Positions 47,590-58,192 are shown, counted from the first letter of the stretch. The stretch: 64,000 bases of DNA from Pseudomonas fluvialis (GCF_014207935.1 NZ_JACHLL010000001.1:248001-312000), one strand, 5' to 3'. Notes: generated by a model not told the origin, from the letters alone. Numbers and translations are program-made.

Positions 47590-49488
47590 ATGCAGCGACG
47601 GCGCTTTCTGCTTTGCCTGCTGTGCTGCCTGCTGTGCCAGCAGGCCCAGGCATTGCTGTTGTCGGCCGCCAGCAGCGGACAGTCGATCAACACCCAGGTC
47701 GAGCTACTGGAAGATACGACAGGCACACTGAGCATCGCCGACATGGCCAGCCCCGAGGTGCAGCAGCGCTTCGTGCCGTCGAGCAGCAGCGCCAGCGTCG
47801 GCCTCAGCCGCAGCGCCTGGTGGATCAAGATCAGCCTGCAGCGCGCAGCCGATGCTCCGGCTCAGTGGTGGCTGGAAAACGGCGGCATCACCATCATGGA
47901 CCTGCGCCTGTACCTACCCGACGGGAAGGGTGGCTGGATCGAACGCCTGAGCGGCGAACAGGTGCCCTATGCCGTCGGCCGCGACCATGAGTACCGCCGC
48001 CAGGTATTCCGCCTGCCGCTGCTCGACGAGCAGCCGCTGACCCTCTACCTGCGCAGCTACGACCCCCGCGGCAACTCCTTCCCACTCAAGGTCTGGCAAC
48101 TCAGCGACCTCAACCAGTATGCCGCCACCGAGAACCTCGGCCTCGGCCTGCTCTACGGCATCATCCTGGCGCTGATGCTGTACAACCTGTTCATCCTCAT
48201 CAGCCTGCGCGACGCCGCCTATTTCTGGTACGTACTGGCCACCGGTTGCGCACTGACCTTCATCCTCAGCATGAGCGGCCATGGCTTCCAGTACCTGTGG
48301 CCGGAGCAGGCCGTGCCGTTCTGGATCGATCGCATCACCCTGCCGGCCCTATGGGCCATCCTGGTCATGCGCTTTACCCAGGAGCTGCTGTATACCCGCG
48401 ACAGCCTGCGCTGGGGCCACTGGCTGCTGAACCTGGGCTGCCTGCTGTATGCCAGCGCCATCCTCATCAATGCTTTTGGCTATCCGCACACAGGCGCGGT
48501 GATCATCGCCCTGGCGCCGATCCTGAGCATGCCGGTCGCGCTGATCTGCGCCGCCATCCGCATGCGCCAAGGATTCTTCCCGGCGCGCCTGTACCTGATC
48601 GGCTATGGCACCGTCCTGGTCAGCACCGCCGTGCTGGTCATGCGCGCCGCGGGCATCATCCAGCCCGGCCCATTCACCGCCTACCTGTATCCGCTGGCCA
48701 TCGCTGCCGAATCGATCCTGTTCTCCTTCGCCCTGGCCTACCGCATCCAGATTCTCAAACAGGAGAAAGCGGCGGCACTGGAGCAGGCCGACTGCGAGAA
48801 AAGCGCGCGACTGGAGCAGATGCAGCATTTTGCCGAAGAGTTGCAGGCGGCGGTCGACAGCCGCACCACCGAACTCGCCAGCGCCAACCAGCGCCTGTCG
48901 CTGCGCGAGCAGGAGCTGCAACATGCGGCCTGGCATGATCCGCTGACCGACCTGCCGAACCGGCGCTACCTGATCGAGCACACCGAAGCGCAGATGGCCG
49001 ATGCCACCCGCCGGCAGGAAAGCCTGGCGCTGCTGCTGATCGATCTCGACCATTTCAAGCCGATCAACGACACCTACGGCCACGATGCCGGCGACGTCAT
49101 GCTGCGCACCGAGGCCCTGCGCCTGCGTCAGGTCGTGCGCAGCCACGACATGGTGGCGCGCCTGGGCGGTGACGAGTTCGCCGTGCTGATCAGCGGGCCC
49201 AACGCCCAGGAACATGCCGTGGAGATCGCCGAGCGACTGATCAGCGAGCTGGCCCAACCAGTGACCTATCACGACCACCAGCTGCGCGTCTCGATCAGTA
49301 TCGGTATTGCCCTCTTCCCGCAGCAGGCGCGCCTGTTCAACGCCCTGTACAGGACCGCCGACCTGGCGCTGTACAAGGCCAAGAGTGCCGGCCGCAGCAG
49401 CTATCGCCTGTTCGGCGATGACGGCGAGCTGTCCAGCGATGCCTGCCTGCAGCTCGACCTGCTCAAGGTGCCCAGCGGCCTGCTCTGA
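47590..49488 (+). CDS. nicD: 7TMR-DISM diguanylate cyclase NicD
   Basis: 632 residues. Signal peptide (to ~21), periplasmic DISMED2-type domain (~25-175), seven membrane spans (~180-395), a coiled coil (EKAAALEQADCEKSARLEQ) and GGDEF. The catalytic motif GGDEF is at 526-530 and the I-site RSHD is intact (VVRSHDMVARLGGDEF), so it should be active and feedback-controlled. Position and architecture match PAO1 PA4929 (NicD), reported to sense glutamate and act with BdlA in biofilm dispersion. Its sensory half is built like that of LadS at 26627. The stop codon is immediately followed by the convergent alr stop. Confidence 0.88.
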   Translation: MQRRRFLLCLLCCLLCQQAQALLLSAASSGQSINTQVELLEDTTGTLSIADMASPEVQQRFVPSSSSASVGLSRSAWWIKISLQRAADAPAQWWLENGGITIMDLRLYLPDGKGGWIERLSGEQVPYAVGRDHEYRRQVFRLPLLDEQPLTLYLRSYDPRGNSFPLKVWQLSDLNQYAATENLGLGLLYGIILALMLYNLFILISLRDAAYFWYVLATGCALTFILSMSGHGFQYLWPEQAVPFWIDRITLPALWAILVMRFTQELLYTRDSLRWGHWLLNLGCLLYASAILINAFGYPHTGAVIIALAPILSMPVALICAAIRMRQGFFPARLYLIGYGTVLVSTAVLVMRAAGIIQPGPFTAYLYPLAIAAESILFSFALAYRIQILKQEKAAALEQADCEKSARLEQMQHFAEELQAAVDSRTTELASANQRLSLREQELQHAAWHDPLTDLPNRRYLIEHTEAQMADATRRQESLALLLIDLDHFKPINDTYGHDAGDVMLRTEALRLRQVVRSHDMVARLGGDEFAVLISGPNAQEHAVEIAERLISELAQPVTYHDHQLRVSISIGIALFPQQARLFNALYRTADLALYKAKSAGRSSYRLFGDDGELSSDACLQLDLLKVPSGLL

Positions 49489-50562
49489 TCAACGGTAGCG
49501 GCGCGGCACCCGCGCCGTGACCTTGGTCAGCAGCTCGTAACCAATGGTGCCGCTGGCCTGCGCCACCCGGTCGACCGACAGATTCGCACCCCACAGCTCG
49601 ACCGCATCACCCACCTCAGCGCCGGGATGATCGCTCAGATCGACGCACAACATATCCATCGATACACGCCCCACCAGCGGCACGCTGACACCCGCCACCC
49701 ATACCGGCGTGCCCGCCGGCGCGTGGCGCGGATAACCATCGGCATAGCCGCAGCTCACCGTGCCGATGCGAGCGGGCCGCTCGGCCTGCCAGCCGGCACC
49801 GTAGCCGACAGTTTCGCCCGCAGCGATCTCGCGCACGGCAATCAGCTCGGCCGTCAGGCTCATCACCGGTTGCAAACCCAGCTCGGCGGCGGACAGCTCG
49901 GCGAACGGGCTGGCACCGTAGAGCATGATCCCCGGCCGCAGCCAGTCCATGTGCGCCGCCGGAATCATCAGCACGGCCGCCGAGTTGGCCAGGCTGCGCT
50001 GGTCAAAAGGCAGATCCAGTACATCGAGGAAGCGCTCCAGCTGCAGCTCGGTGAGGCTGTGACCGCGCTCGTCGGCGCAGGCGAAGTGGCTGAGCAGATT
50101 CAGCTCGGCCACCTGTGCCGCCCCCTGCAGGCGGGCATGGCAGTCGCGCAGCGTAGCCTCATCCAGACCCAGGCGATGCATGCCGCTGTCCAGCTTGAGC
50201 CAGACGTTCACGGGCCGGGCCAGCTCACTGGCCAGCAGTTGCTCGACTTGCAGCGCACTGTGCAGCACCACATCCAGCTGCAACTGGGCAGCCATCCGGT
50301 ATTCGCCAACCTCGAAGCAACCTTCCAGCAGCAGGATGCGCGCACGGCCATGCATCGCCCGCACCTGCGCCGCCTCCTCCAGGCAGGCCACGGCAAAGCC
50401 GTCCGCCTCATCAAACAAGGCCGTCACCACCTCGCGCAGGCCGTGCCCGTAGGCATTGGCCTTGACCACGGCAAAGGCCTGACGCCCCGGCGCGCAGCGC
50501 TTGGCCAGGGCGTAGTTGTGCCGCACGGCGGCGAGATCGATGGAAGCAACGAGCGGACGCAT
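49489..50562 (-). CDS. alr: Alanine racemase
   Basis: 357 residues from the ATG at 50562. It makes D-alanine for peptidoglycan. The PLP lysine is Lys34 in AVVKANAYGHG. Other marks are the LKLDSGMHRLG segment, RPGIMLYGASPF, and the C-terminal-domain region ETVGYGAGWQA with the catalytic Tyr, plus SVPLVGRVSMDML. It is downstream of dnaB on the same strand (89 bases), as in PAO1, and could be anabolic Alr rather than DadX by location. The reading frames of alr and nicD meet with no gap. Confidence 0.94.
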   Translation of the reverse strand: MRPLVASIDLAAVRHNYALAKRCAPGRQAFAVVKANAYGHGLREVVTALFDEADGFAVACLEEAAQVRAMHGRARILLLEGCFEVGEYRMAAQLQLDVVLHSALQVEQLLASELARPVNVWLKLDSGMHRLGLDEATLRDCHARLQGAAQVAELNLLSHFACADERGHSLTELQLERFLDVLDLPFDQRSLANSAAVLMIPAAHMDWLRPGIMLYGASPFAELSAAELGLQPVMSLTAELIAVREIAAGETVGYGAGWQAERPARIGTVSCGYADGYPRHAPAGTPVWVAGVSVPLVGRVSMDMLCVDLSDHPGAEVGDAVELWGANLSVDRVAQASGTIGYELLTKVTARVPRRYR

Positions 50563-50651
50563 GAGAACACCCCAAAGCAAACGGGCGCCCATCTTAACCG
50601 CTGGGCGCCCGTTTTCATTGATCCCTGTGCGGCTATGGCTGCCGCGCTGGG

Positions 50652-52049
50652 TTATTCGTCATCGTCGAAGTTGTAGATGCCCGGCGCCAGGTTCTCGAAG
50701 CGCGTGTACTTGCCGAGGAACGCCAGGCGGCAGGTACCGATCGGGCCGTTACGCTGCTTGCCGATGATGATCTCGGCCACACCCTTGTACTCGGTCTCGG
50801 GGTGATAGACCTCGTCCCGGTAGACGAACATGATGATGTCGGCGTCCTGCTCGATCGCCCCGGATTCACGCAGGTCGGAGTTGACCGGGCGCTTGTTGGG
50901 TCGCTGCTCCAGCGAGCGGTTGAGCTGCGACAGCGCCACCACCGGGCAGTTGAACTCCTTGGCAAGGGCCTTGAGCGAGCGCGAGATTTCCGAGATCTCG
51001 TTGGTGCGGTTCTCACCGGAGGCTCCCGGGATGCGCATCAGTTGCAGGTAGTCGACCATGATCAGCGCCACTTCGCCGTGCTCGCGCGCCAGACGGCGGG
51101 CCCGCGCGCGCATCTCGGTGGGGCTGATGCCGGCGGTATCGTCGATGAACAGCTTGCGCTCATTGAGCAGGTTGACCGCCGAAGTCAGTCGCGGCCAATC
51201 GTCATCGTCCAGCTTGCCGGAACGCACCTTGGTCTGGTCGATACGCCCCAGCGACGAGAGCATACGCATCACGATCGAGTCGGCGGGCATTTCCAGGGAG
51301 AACACCAATACCACCTTGTCCGAGCGCAGCACCGCGTTTTCCACCAGGTTCATGGCGAAGGTGGTCTTACCCATCGACGGACGGCCGGCGACGATCACCA
51401 GGTCGGCCGGTTGCAAGCCGCTGGTCATACCATCCAGATCGGTAAAGCCGGTGGAAATACCGGTAATGCCTTCGTTGGTATTGAACAGCTCGTCGATCCG
51501 GTCGATGGCCTTGACCAGAATCTCGTTGATGCCCACAGGCCCGCCGGCCTTGGGCCGCGCTTCGGCAATCTGGAAAATCTGCCGTTCGGCCTCGTCGAGC
51601 ACTTCCACGGCGCTCTTGCCCTGCGGGGCATAGGCCATGTCAGCAATCTCGTTGCTGATACCGATCAGCTGGCGCAGGGTCGCGCGCTCGCGAATGATCT
51701 GTCCGTAAGCCTTGATGTTGGCCACCGACGGGGTGTTCTTGGCCAGCTCACCGAGGTAGGCGAGACCTCCGACCTGAGCCAGCTGCCCCTCCTTGTCCAG
51801 CTGCTCAGACAGGGTCACCACGTCGAAGGGGTCGTTGCGCTCGGCCAGCTTGTAGATGGCGCGGAAAATAAGGCGATGGTCGTGGCGGTAGAAATCGCCA
51901 TCGGACACTGCATCGGAAACCCGTTCCCAGGCGTTGTTGTCGAGCATCAGGCCACCCAGCACGGCCTGCTCGGCCTCGATCGAATGGGGCGGCACCTTGA
52001 GTGCGGCGGTTTCCAGATCGTACTGTTGCGGCAGGCTGATATCGTTCAT
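50652..52049 (-). CDS. dnaB: Replicative DNA helicase DnaB
   Basis: 465 residues from the ATG at 52049. The N-terminal domain (PPHSIEAEQAVLGGLMLDN...) binds primase. The RecA-type C-terminal domain carries Walker A GRPSMGKTTFAMNL, LVFSLEMP, MVDYLQLM and the arginine finger/DNA loop region VALSQLNRSLEQR. It unwinds DNA at the fork. There is no intein. It lies after rplI, but a strong terminator separates the two, so it probably has its own promoter or depends on read-through. Confidence 0.97.
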   Translation of the reverse strand: MNDISLPQQYDLETAALKVPPHSIEAEQAVLGGLMLDNNAWERVSDAVSDGDFYRHDHRLIFRAIYKLAERNDPFDVVTLSEQLDKEGQLAQVGGLAYLGELAKNTPSVANIKAYGQIIRERATLRQLIGISNEIADMAYAPQGKSAVEVLDEAERQIFQIAEARPKAGGPVGINEILVKAIDRIDELFNTNEGITGISTGFTDLDGMTSGLQPADLVIVAGRPSMGKTTFAMNLVENAVLRSDKVVLVFSLEMPADSIVMRMLSSLGRIDQTKVRSGKLDDDDWPRLTSAVNLLNERKLFIDDTAGISPTEMRARARRLAREHGEVALIMVDYLQLMRIPGASGENRTNEISEISRSLKALAKEFNCPVVALSQLNRSLEQRPNKRPVNSDLRESGAIEQDADIIMFVYRDEVYHPETEYKGVAEIIIGKQRNGPIGTCRLAFLGKYTRFENLAPGIYNFDDDE

Positions 52050-52100
52050 GGCACCTGAAATTCTCAATCACAGCGGCCCGCGGACAATTGCCCGGGGCTG

Positions 52101-52143
52101 AAAAAACAACGGGCACGACACCGCAAATGCAATGTCGTGCCCG
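52101..52143 (-). terminator. Intrinsic terminator after rplI
   Basis: On the minus strand CGGGCACGACA ... TGTCGTGCCCG forms an 11-base-pair stem with a 12-base loop, followed by TTGTTTTTT. It ends the rpsF-rpsR-DUF2232-rplI transcript ahead of dnaB. Confidence 0.88.
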
Positions 52144-52192
52144 ATTGTCAGCAGGCCGGCGCTTTCACGCAAGACCTGCAAGTCGCCTCGAC

Positions 52193-52639
52193 TTAGGCGG
52201 CTACCACGATCAGCTTGACGGTAGCTTCTACGTCGGTGTGCAGGTGCACAGCCACGTCGAACTCGCCAACTTGACGGATAGTGCCGTTCGGCAGACGTAC
52301 TTCGCTCTTGGCAACCGGCACGCCGGAAGCAGTCAGAGCGTCGGCGATGTCGTGAGTACCGATCGAGCCGAACAGCTTGCCTTCGTCACCAGCTACAGCA
52401 GTGATGGTCACTTCCAGCTCAGCCAGTTGGGCAGCGCGAGTTTCAGCAGATGCTTTCTTCTCGGCAGCAGCCTTTTCCAGCTCGGCACGGCGCGCTTCGA
52501 ACGCAGCGATGTTCGCGGCGGTAGCGGCAGTGGCCTTGCCTTGCGGCAGCAGGTAGTTGCGGCCGTAGCCGGACTTGACGTTTACCTTGTCGCCCAGGTT
52601 GCCCAGGTTGGCGATTTTTTCCAGCAGAATAACTTCCAT
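52193..52639 (-). CDS. rplI: 50S ribosomal protein L9
   Basis: 148 residues, usual length. It starts [22 protein letters not shown], the L9 signature that forms the N-terminal RNA-binding domain. A long central helix and C-terminal domain follow ([17 protein letters not shown]). Part of the rpsF-rpsR operon, 20 bases after the DUF2232 gene. It supports reading-frame maintenance. Confidence 0.98.
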   Translation of the reverse strand: MEVILLEKIANLGNLGDKVNVKSGYGRNYLLPQGKATAATAANIAAFEARRAELEKAAAEKKASAETRAAQLAELEVTITAVAGDEGKLFGSIGTHDIADALTASGVPVAKSEVRLPNGTIRQVGEFDVAVHLHTDVEATVKLIVVAA

Positions 52640-52659
52640 TGGGTCTTACCTCTTAACTT

Positions 52660-53550
52660 TTAACCTTCACCGTTCGCAGGCCCGGCGCCGTTGTTGCGCG
52701 CGGAGCGGCCGCGAAAATCAATCAGACTGTCGACGATGGCCAGGACCACCAGTAACGGATAAACCAGCTGCATGAAGATCAGCAGCGACACATAAAGCCC
52801 GACCAGCCAGAACCGAGCGAGGCGCCCCTGGGCCACCAGGCCGTGGAGCAACGCCGCACCGGCGAAGGCCAAGGGCACACTGCACAGCGGCGTCAGCATC
52901 GCCAGTTGCACCCCGAGATTGGGGCCCAACAGCATGCCGGCCAGCAGCAGCGCCATTGGCGCCGGCGGCAGACGCATCTCGCGAATTTCGCGAGCGAATC
53001 CACCGGGGTTGTACAGCGCTGCCTGCCACCAGCGACCAAGCGCCAGGGCCAGCAGACTGCCGGCTTGCAACAGCGAAGCCAGCAGCCCGGTCAGAACCGG
53101 CACCAGCAAACTGTGCAAGCGGGCCTGCTCCTCGGCGCCGAGCTCCTGAACACCTTGCAGAACCTGTGGCAACAGAGCTTGCAGCTCTTTGGCCAGGGCC
53201 TGGATCGGTTCCTGAAACACCGCATCGAGGGTCACGCCATACAACACCCCAACGGCAACACTGGCGAGCAGCACACGCGTCCAGGACGTCGTAGCCCGCA
53301 ACACCACAGCCAGTGCCAGCGTGCCGAGCAGTACCAGCAGAGCGCGCGGCTCACCGAAGTACCACCAGGCCAGCGCCGGCAGCAGCCCCCAGGCCACTAC
53401 GCCCATAGCATCACCGAGGCCGCGCCGCAACAGGACCAAAGCCCCCGCTGCAGCACCTAGCCAGAAGAGCAACGGCAACGCCGTTGCACCGACCACCACA
53501 AGGGCGGCCTGCATGCGTCCACGCATGATGAATTCAGCGAGTGGGCGCAT
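52660..53550 (-). CDS. DUF2232 membrane protein in the rpsF-rplI operon
   Basis: 296 residues with about seven to eight hydrophobic spans (for example ALLVLLGTLALAVVL, LLAGMLLGPNLGVQLAML, LYVSLLIFMQLVYPLLVVLAIV). It is inserted between rpsR and rplI, as in other Pseudomonas (PA4933 position, from memory). The fold is related to YybS-type membrane proteins. No function is established. Its retention inside a ribosomal operon suggests a growth-linked envelope role, but that is inference. Confidence 0.82.
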   Translation of the reverse strand: MRPLAEFIMRGRMQAALVVVGATALPLLFWLGAAAGALVLLRRGLGDAMGVVAWGLLPALAWWYFGEPRALLVLLGTLALAVVLRATTSWTRVLLASVAVGVLYGVTLDAVFQEPIQALAKELQALLPQVLQGVQELGAEEQARLHSLLVPVLTGLLASLLQAGSLLALALGRWWQAALYNPGGFAREIREMRLPPAPMALLLAGMLLGPNLGVQLAMLTPLCSVPLAFAGAALLHGLVAQGRLARFWLVGLYVSLLIFMQLVYPLLVVLAIVDSLIDFRGRSARNNGAGPANGEG

Positions 53551-53584
53551 GCGTCTATCCCTTACCTACGTCGACGGCCCGTTA

Positions 53585-53815
53585 TCAACGGCCGTGGCTG
53601 TCGGTGTAGGGCAGCAGGGCCAGGTAGCGAGCGCGCTTGATAGCGGTAGCCAGCTGACGCTGATACTTGGCCTTGGTACCGGTAATACGGCTAGGAACAA
53701 TCTTGCCGGTTTCGGAGATGTAGGCCTTCAGGGTGTTGAGATCTTTGTAATCGATCTCTTTGACGTTTTCTGCGGTGAAGCGGCAGAACTTACGACGGCG
53801 GAAGAAACGTGCCAT
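53585..53815 (-). CDS. rpsR: 30S ribosomal protein S18
   Basis: 76 residues. [25 protein letters not shown] and [32 protein letters not shown] are the standard S18 sequence. It binds S6 on the 30S platform; rpsF is the gene just upstream (29 bases). Confidence 0.98.
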   Translation of the reverse strand: MARFFRRRKFCRFTAENVKEIDYKDLNTLKAYISETGKIVPSRITGTKAKYQRQLATAIKRARYLALLPYTDSHGR

Positions 53816-53844
53816 GAGATTGGCTCCTCAATAAGATCCGTGGA

Positions 53845-54249
53845 TTACTCGTCAGCGTTGTCGCTGTCGTCGCCATCGGCAACGTCAGATTCAACGCGCT
53901 CACGGCGCTCACGGCGCTCGTTGCGGTTCTCTTCAGCCTTGAGCATCTCGGACTGCTCGGTAACAGCTTCGTCGCGACGGATGACCAGGTTACGGATCAC
54001 GGCATCGTTGTAACGGAAGTTGTCTTCCAGCTCGGCCAGGGCTTTGCCGCTGCACTCAACGTTCAGCATCACGTAGTGAGCCTTGTGCACGTTGTTGATG
54101 GCGTAAGCCAGCTGACGACGACCCCAATCTTCCAGGCGATGAACCTTGCCACCGTCTTCTTCGATGACTTTGGTGTAACGCTCGACCATACCGCCGACTT
54201 GTTCGCTCTGATCCGGGTGGACCAGGAAAACGATTTCGTAATGACGCAT
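53845..54249 (-). CDS. rpsF: 30S ribosomal protein S6
   Basis: 134 residues. [18 protein letters not shown] and [21 protein letters not shown] are typical S6. The C-terminus ends in an acidic/arginine tail ([24 protein letters not shown]), the region modified by glutamate addition by RimK in some bacteria. First gene of the operon rpsF-rpsR-DUF2232-rplI. Confidence 0.98.
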   Translation of the reverse strand: MRHYEIVFLVHPDQSEQVGGMVERYTKVIEEDGGKVHRLEDWGRRQLAYAINNVHKAHYVMLNVECSGKALAELEDNFRYNDAVIRNLVIRRDEAVTEQSEMLKAEENRNERRERRERVESDVADGDDSDNADE

Positions 54250-54366
54250 AAATGCTCCTTACGGGTTGTAGCCTGCCGACTAACGCGGTCAGGCAAGGAG
54301 TGAATGACTCAATGAACTTGTCAGACTGAAGACGCGCGAGCGCCTGCCAATCCGGCAAGGCCGAGC

Positions 54367-54396
54367 ATTCTAGAGAAAGCGCCCACGAGGGCGCAA
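54367..54396 (-). promoter_or_regulatory. Probable rpsF operon promoter
   Basis: On the minus strand TTGCGC (54391-54396) and TAGAAT (54367-54372) are separated by 18 bases, about 115 bases before the rpsF start. It begins directly after the rlmB terminator. The long leader could hold S6/S18 autoregulation. Confidence 0.5.
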
Positions 54397-54428
54397 GGAA
54401 AACTGGCGATTATTTGAACAATCGCCAG
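54397..54428 (-). terminator. Intrinsic terminator after rlmB
   Basis: CTGGCGATT (54403-54411) pairs with AATCGCCAG (54420-54428) in a 9-base-pair stem. On the minus strand it is followed by TTTTCC. It lies 9 bases after the rlmB stop. Confidence 0.72.
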
Positions 54429-54437
54429 CTGATTCGA

Positions 54438-55190
54438 TCAACCAGCGGTTTTGCCCTGACGCTGGCGTACCGCCTCGAACAAGCACACGCCGGTGGCCAC
54501 CGAGACATTGAGACTGCTGACGCTGCCGGCCATGGGTAGCTTGACCAGATAATCACAGTGTTCGCGGGTCAGCCGACGCATGCCCTTGCCCTCAGCCCCC
54601 ATGACCAGCACGGTCGGACCGGTCATGTCCTGCTGATAGAGTTCCTGCTCGGCCTCACCGGCCGTACCGACGATCCACAGGCCACGCTGCTGCAGCTTTT
54701 CCAGGGTCCGGGCCAGGTTGGTCACCGCCACCAGCGGAATGACTTCCGCCGCACCACAGGCTACCTTGCGCACCGTGGCATTGAGGGTGGCCGACTTGTC
54801 CTTGGGCACGATCACCGCGTGAGCCCCCGCGGCATCGGCCGTGCGCATGCAGGCACCGAGATTGTGCGGATCGGTCACACCGTCCAGCACCAACAGCAAT
54901 GGCGGCGCGGTAGCGCGATCGAGCAGCTCATCGAGCATGTTCTCACCCCAGACCTGGCTCGGGCTGACCTCGGCAACCACGCCCTGGTGCACGCCCTCGG
55001 CCCACTCATCCAGCTCGCGGCGGTCCTTCTGACCCACAGCAATGCGCTGCTGACCTGCCAGATCGACCAGCACCTGCACCCGCGGGTCCTGACGTCCCGC
55101 TGCCAGCCACAACTGCTTGACCCGCTTGGGGTGATGACGCAACAGCGCCTCTACGGCGTGGACGCCGTAGATTCGTTCCAACTGACTCAT
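54438..55190 (-). CDS. rlmB: 23S rRNA 2'-O-methyltransferase RlmB
   Basis: 250 residues, SPOUT/TrmH family. The N-terminal substrate-binding domain begins [17 protein letters not shown]. The knotted methyltransferase motifs follow: [21 protein letters not shown] (motif 1), [16 protein letters not shown] (motif 2) and [21 protein letters not shown] (motif 3). It methylates the G2251-type position in 23S rRNA. Its ATG overlaps the rnr stop (ATGA), as commonly seen. Confidence 0.95.
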   Translation of the reverse strand: MSQLERIYGVHAVEALLRHHPKRVKQLWLAAGRQDPRVQVLVDLAGQQRIAVGQKDRRELDEWAEGVHQGVVAEVSPSQVWGENMLDELLDRATAPPLLLVLDGVTDPHNLGACMRTADAAGAHAVIVPKDKSATLNATVRKVACGAAEVIPLVAVTNLARTLEKLQQRGLWIVGTAGEAEQELYQQDMTGPTVLVMGAEGKGMRRLTREHCDYLVKLPMAGSVSSLNVSVATGVCLFEAVRQRQGKTAG

Positions 55191-57886
55191 GATTTCGCTC
55201 TGGGTTTACTCGGTGCACCATCCGCCTTGGGCTTGGCAGCGCCCTTGCGATGCCGGGACGGCTTGCCCGACTTGCTCTTGCTGCCACCCTTGTCCGCCGC
55301 CGAAGCCTTGGACTTGCCGCCCGACTTGGCGTCGGCAAGCAACGCCTGCTTCACCGCCCGACTTTTCTTCACGTCGGTATTGCCGAGCATTTCTTCGGCC
55401 TGCGCCAGCAACTCCGGCGCTACATCCAGCGCCTGAACCTTGCCAGCACCACGCTTGCGCGGCGAACTCGCAGGCGGAGGCGCGGCATGGCGTTCGGCCT
55501 GCGCTTGCTGCTTGGCCTGTGCCGCCGGCTTGCTGCCACGACTACGCGTCTTGCTCCCCCTGGCATTGCCTTTGGCGGGCGCAGCCTCGCGCCTGTCACT
55601 GCCTGCACCCTTGCGCCCGATCGGCGCAGCCAGCTGCTTGCCGGACAGTTCGAAGTCGATCTTGCGCTCATCGAGGTCGACGCGCATGACCGTCACTTCA
55701 ACGCTGTCACCCAGGCGGAAAGTGCGACCAGTCCGCTCACCCGAAAGACGGTGATGAACAGGGTCAAAGTGGTAGTAGTCGCCCGGCAAGCCGGTGACAT
55801 GCACCAACCCTTCGACATAGATATCGCGCAGCTCGACGAAAATACCGAAGCCGGTGACTGCAGTAATGACGCCCTCGAAACTCTCGCCGACGCGATCCTG
55901 CATGAACTCGCACTTGAGCCAGTTGACCACATCACGGGTGGCCTCATCGGCTCGCCGCTCGGTCATCGAGCACTGCTCACCCAGTTTCTCCAGCGCCGCC
56001 TCGTCATACGGATAGATGCGCGCCTTGGGCATGGCCACCGCGCCAGCCCGCTGCACATGCGGCGTCTCCTGCTTGGAGCGAATGACACTGCGGATAGCCC
56101 GATGCACCAGCAGATCCGGATAACGGCGAATCGGCGAAGTGAAGTGGGTATAGGCCTCGTAATTCAGGCCGAAGTGACCGTTGTTGTCAGCGCTGTACAC
56201 CGCCTGACTCAACGAGCGCAGCATGACAGTCTGGATCAGATGGAAGTCCGGACGATCCTGAATACCCTGCAGCAGCTTCTGGTAATCCTTCGGCGTCGGA
56301 CCTTCCTTGCCCTTGTGCAAGGCCAGGCCAAGCTCAGCCAGGAAAGCCTTGAGCTTCTCGACGCGCTCGGATGGCGGGCCATCATGCACGCGATACAGCG
56401 ACGGGATTTCATGCTTCTGCATGAACAGCGCCGTGGCGACGTTCGCCGCCAGCATGCACTCCTCGATCAGCTTGTGCGCATCGTTGCGCTGCGTCGGACG
56501 GATTTCGGCGATCTTGCGCCCTTCACCGAAGACGATACGGGTTTCCTGGGTTTCGAAGTCGATGGCACCACGCTCGTGGCGGGCGGCCAACAGCACCTGA
56601 TACAGGGCATAGAGCTGCTTGAGGTGCGGCAGCACTTCCTTGTATTCGCCGCACAGCGCCTTGCCTTCAGTGCTCTTCGGCTGCTCCAGCATGGTGCTGA
56701 CCTTGTTGTAGGTCAGACGTGCATGGGAGTGAATCACCGCCTCATAGAACTGGTAGTCGACGATCTTGCCAGCTTTGGAGATGCTCATCTCACAGACCAT
56801 GGCCAGACGATCGACATGCGGATTCAGCGAGCAGAGGCCGTTGGAAAGCTCCTCCGGCAGCATAGGCACTACGCGCTCGGGGAAATACACCGAGTTACCA
56901 CGTTTGGTCGCTTCTTCATCCAACGCCGAACCGACCTTGACGTAGTGCGACACGTCGGCGATCGCCACGTACAGCTTCCAGCCACCGGAAAACAGCTTCC
57001 AGCGGCTGCCATTCTTCTCGCAAAACACCGCATCGTCGAAGTCGCGGGCATCTTCGCCATCGATGGTGACGAACGGCAGATGACGCAGATCGACGCGCTT
57101 CTCCTTGTCCTTCTCCTCGACTTCCGGCTTGAGCTTGTGCGCTTCCTTGACGACCGCATCCGGCCAGACATGCGGGATGTCGTAGCTGCGCAGCGCCACG
57201 TCAATCTCCATGCCCGGCGCCATGTAGTTGCCAATCACCTCGATGATGTCGCCCTGCGGCTGGAAACGTGACGTCGGCCAGTGGGTAATCTTGATCTCGA
57301 CGAACTGACCAATGCGCGCCCCGGCGGTACGCCCCGGAGAGACCAGCACTTCCTGCTGGATCTTCGGGTTATCGGCCTCGACGAAGCCGATACCGGCCTC
57401 TTCAAAGTAGCGACCGACGATGGTCTCGTGGGCACGGGTCAGCACCTCAACGATTGCACCCTCGCGACGGCCACGCCGATCCAGACCAGAAACACGCGCC
57501 AACGCGCGGTCGCCGTCGAACACCAGGCGCATCTGTGCCGGGCTGAGGAACAGGTCATCACTACCATCATCGGGAATGAGGAAACCGAAGCCATCGCGGT
57601 GACCGCTGACGCGCCCACAGATCAGGTCCAGCTTGTCGACCGGCGCATAGGTGCCGCGCCGGGTATAAATCAGTTGTCCATCGCGCTCCATGGCGCGCAG
57701 GCGTCGGCGCAAGGCCTCCAGCTGCTCTTCAGTAGTCAGCCCGAACTCGTCAACCAGCTGCTCACGGCTGGCAGGGGCGCCACGCTCATCAAGTCGCGCC
57801 AGAATCAGTTCGCGACTGGGGATGGGGTTCTCGTATTTTTCCGCCTCGCGGGCGGCCTCGGGATCGAGGGATTGCCAATCGGCCAT
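55187..57886 (-). CDS. rnr: Ribonuclease R
   Basis: 899 residues. Order: N-terminal helix-turn-helix (~20-80), cold-shock domains, RNB catalytic domain with the magnesium-binding aspartates in [13 protein letters not shown]1 domain ([30 protein letters not shown]), then an unusually long Lys/Ser/Ala-rich basic tail of about 150 residues. It degrades structured RNA 3' to 5' and acts in rRNA quality control; the tail helps recruit it to trapped ribosomes. First gene of the rnr-rlmB pair. Confidence 0.96.
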   Translation of the reverse strand: MADWQSLDPEAAREAEKYENPIPSRELILARLDERGAPASREQLVDEFGLTTEEQLEALRRRLRAMERDGQLIYTRRGTYAPVDKLDLICGRVSGHRDGFGFLIPDDGSDDLFLSPAQMRLVFDGDRALARVSGLDRRGRREGAIVEVLTRAHETIVGRYFEEAGIGFVEADNPKIQQEVLVSPGRTAGARIGQFVEIKITHWPTSRFQPQGDIIEVIGNYMAPGMEIDVALRSYDIPHVWPDAVVKEAHKLKPEVEEKDKEKRVDLRHLPFVTIDGEDARDFDDAVFCEKNGSRWKLFSGGWKLYVAIADVSHYVKVGSALDEEATKRGNSVYFPERVVPMLPEELSNGLCSLNPHVDRLAMVCEMSISKAGKIVDYQFYEAVIHSHARLTYNKVSTMLEQPKSTEGKALCGEYKEVLPHLKQLYALYQVLLAARHERGAIDFETQETRIVFGEGRKIAEIRPTQRNDAHKLIEECMLAANVATALFMQKHEIPSLYRVHDGPPSERVEKLKAFLAELGLALHKGKEGPTPKDYQKLLQGIQDRPDFHLIQTVMLRSLSQAVYSADNNGHFGLNYEAYTHFTSPIRRYPDLLVHRAIRSVIRSKQETPHVQRAGAVAMPKARIYPYDEAALEKLGEQCSMTERRADEATRDVVNWLKCEFMQDRVGESFEGVITAVTGFGIFVELRDIYVEGLVHVTGLPGDYYHFDPVHHRLSGERTGRTFRLGDSVEVTVMRVDLDERKIDFELSGKQLAAPIGRKGAGSDRREAAPAKGNARGSKTRSRGSKPAAQAKQQAQAERHAAPPPASSPRKRGAGKVQALDVAPELLAQAEEMLGNTDVKKSRAVKQALLADAKSGGKSKASAADKGGSKSKSGKPSRHRKGAAKPKADGAPSKPRAKS

Positions 57887-58003
57887 TAGTCAGGTGTCAC
57901 CTTTGTGTGTGCGATATCGCATCTCTATCTACTGTCTATTGAAGCGCGAAACCCGCCTGTCGGTCAGCTTTAATCCTGAGAATAATTTTTTCGCCATCAG
58001 GGG

Positions 58004-58032
58004 TTTACAAGGCAAAACCTGCTCCGTATAGT
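58004..58032 (+). promoter_or_regulatory. Sigma-70 promoter of the tRNA-Leu pair
   Basis: TTTACA (58004-58009) and TATAGT (58027-58032) are 17 bases apart, close to consensus. A GC-rich discriminator (TCGCGCCC), typical of stable-RNA promoters under stringent control, follows. ACAACGT/ACGTTGT (58041-58061) forms a small leader hairpin. Confidence 0.85.
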
Positions 58033-58071
58033 TCGCGCCCACAACGTTGCTGAGACGTTGTAACACGGAAA

Positions 58072-58087
58072 CGATGAGGAATCATCG
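58072..58087 (+). other. Hairpin before first tRNA-Leu
   Basis: CGATGA-GGAA-TCATCG, a 6-base-pair stem with a GNRA-type tetraloop, ends 8 bases before the tRNA 5' end. The same stem recurs before the second tRNA, so it is probably a processing or stability element. Confidence 0.6.
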
Positions 58088-58095
58088 AATCCAGT

Positions 58096-58182
58096 GCCCA
58101 GGTGGCGGAATTGGTAGACGCACTAGGTTCAGGTCCTAGCGGTGGCAACACCGTGGAAGTTCGAGTCTTCTCCTGGGCACCA
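58096..58182 (+). tRNA. tRNA-Leu(CAG)
   Basis: 87 bases including an encoded CCA. Acceptor GCCCAGG pairs with CCTGGGC. The D-loop has the class II form, the anticodon loop TTCAGGT carries CAG, and the long variable arm (CGGTGGCAACACCGT) and TTCGAGT T-loop are typical of tRNA-Leu. First of two identical copies. Confidence 0.97.
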
Positions 58183-58192
58183 CTTATTCAAG

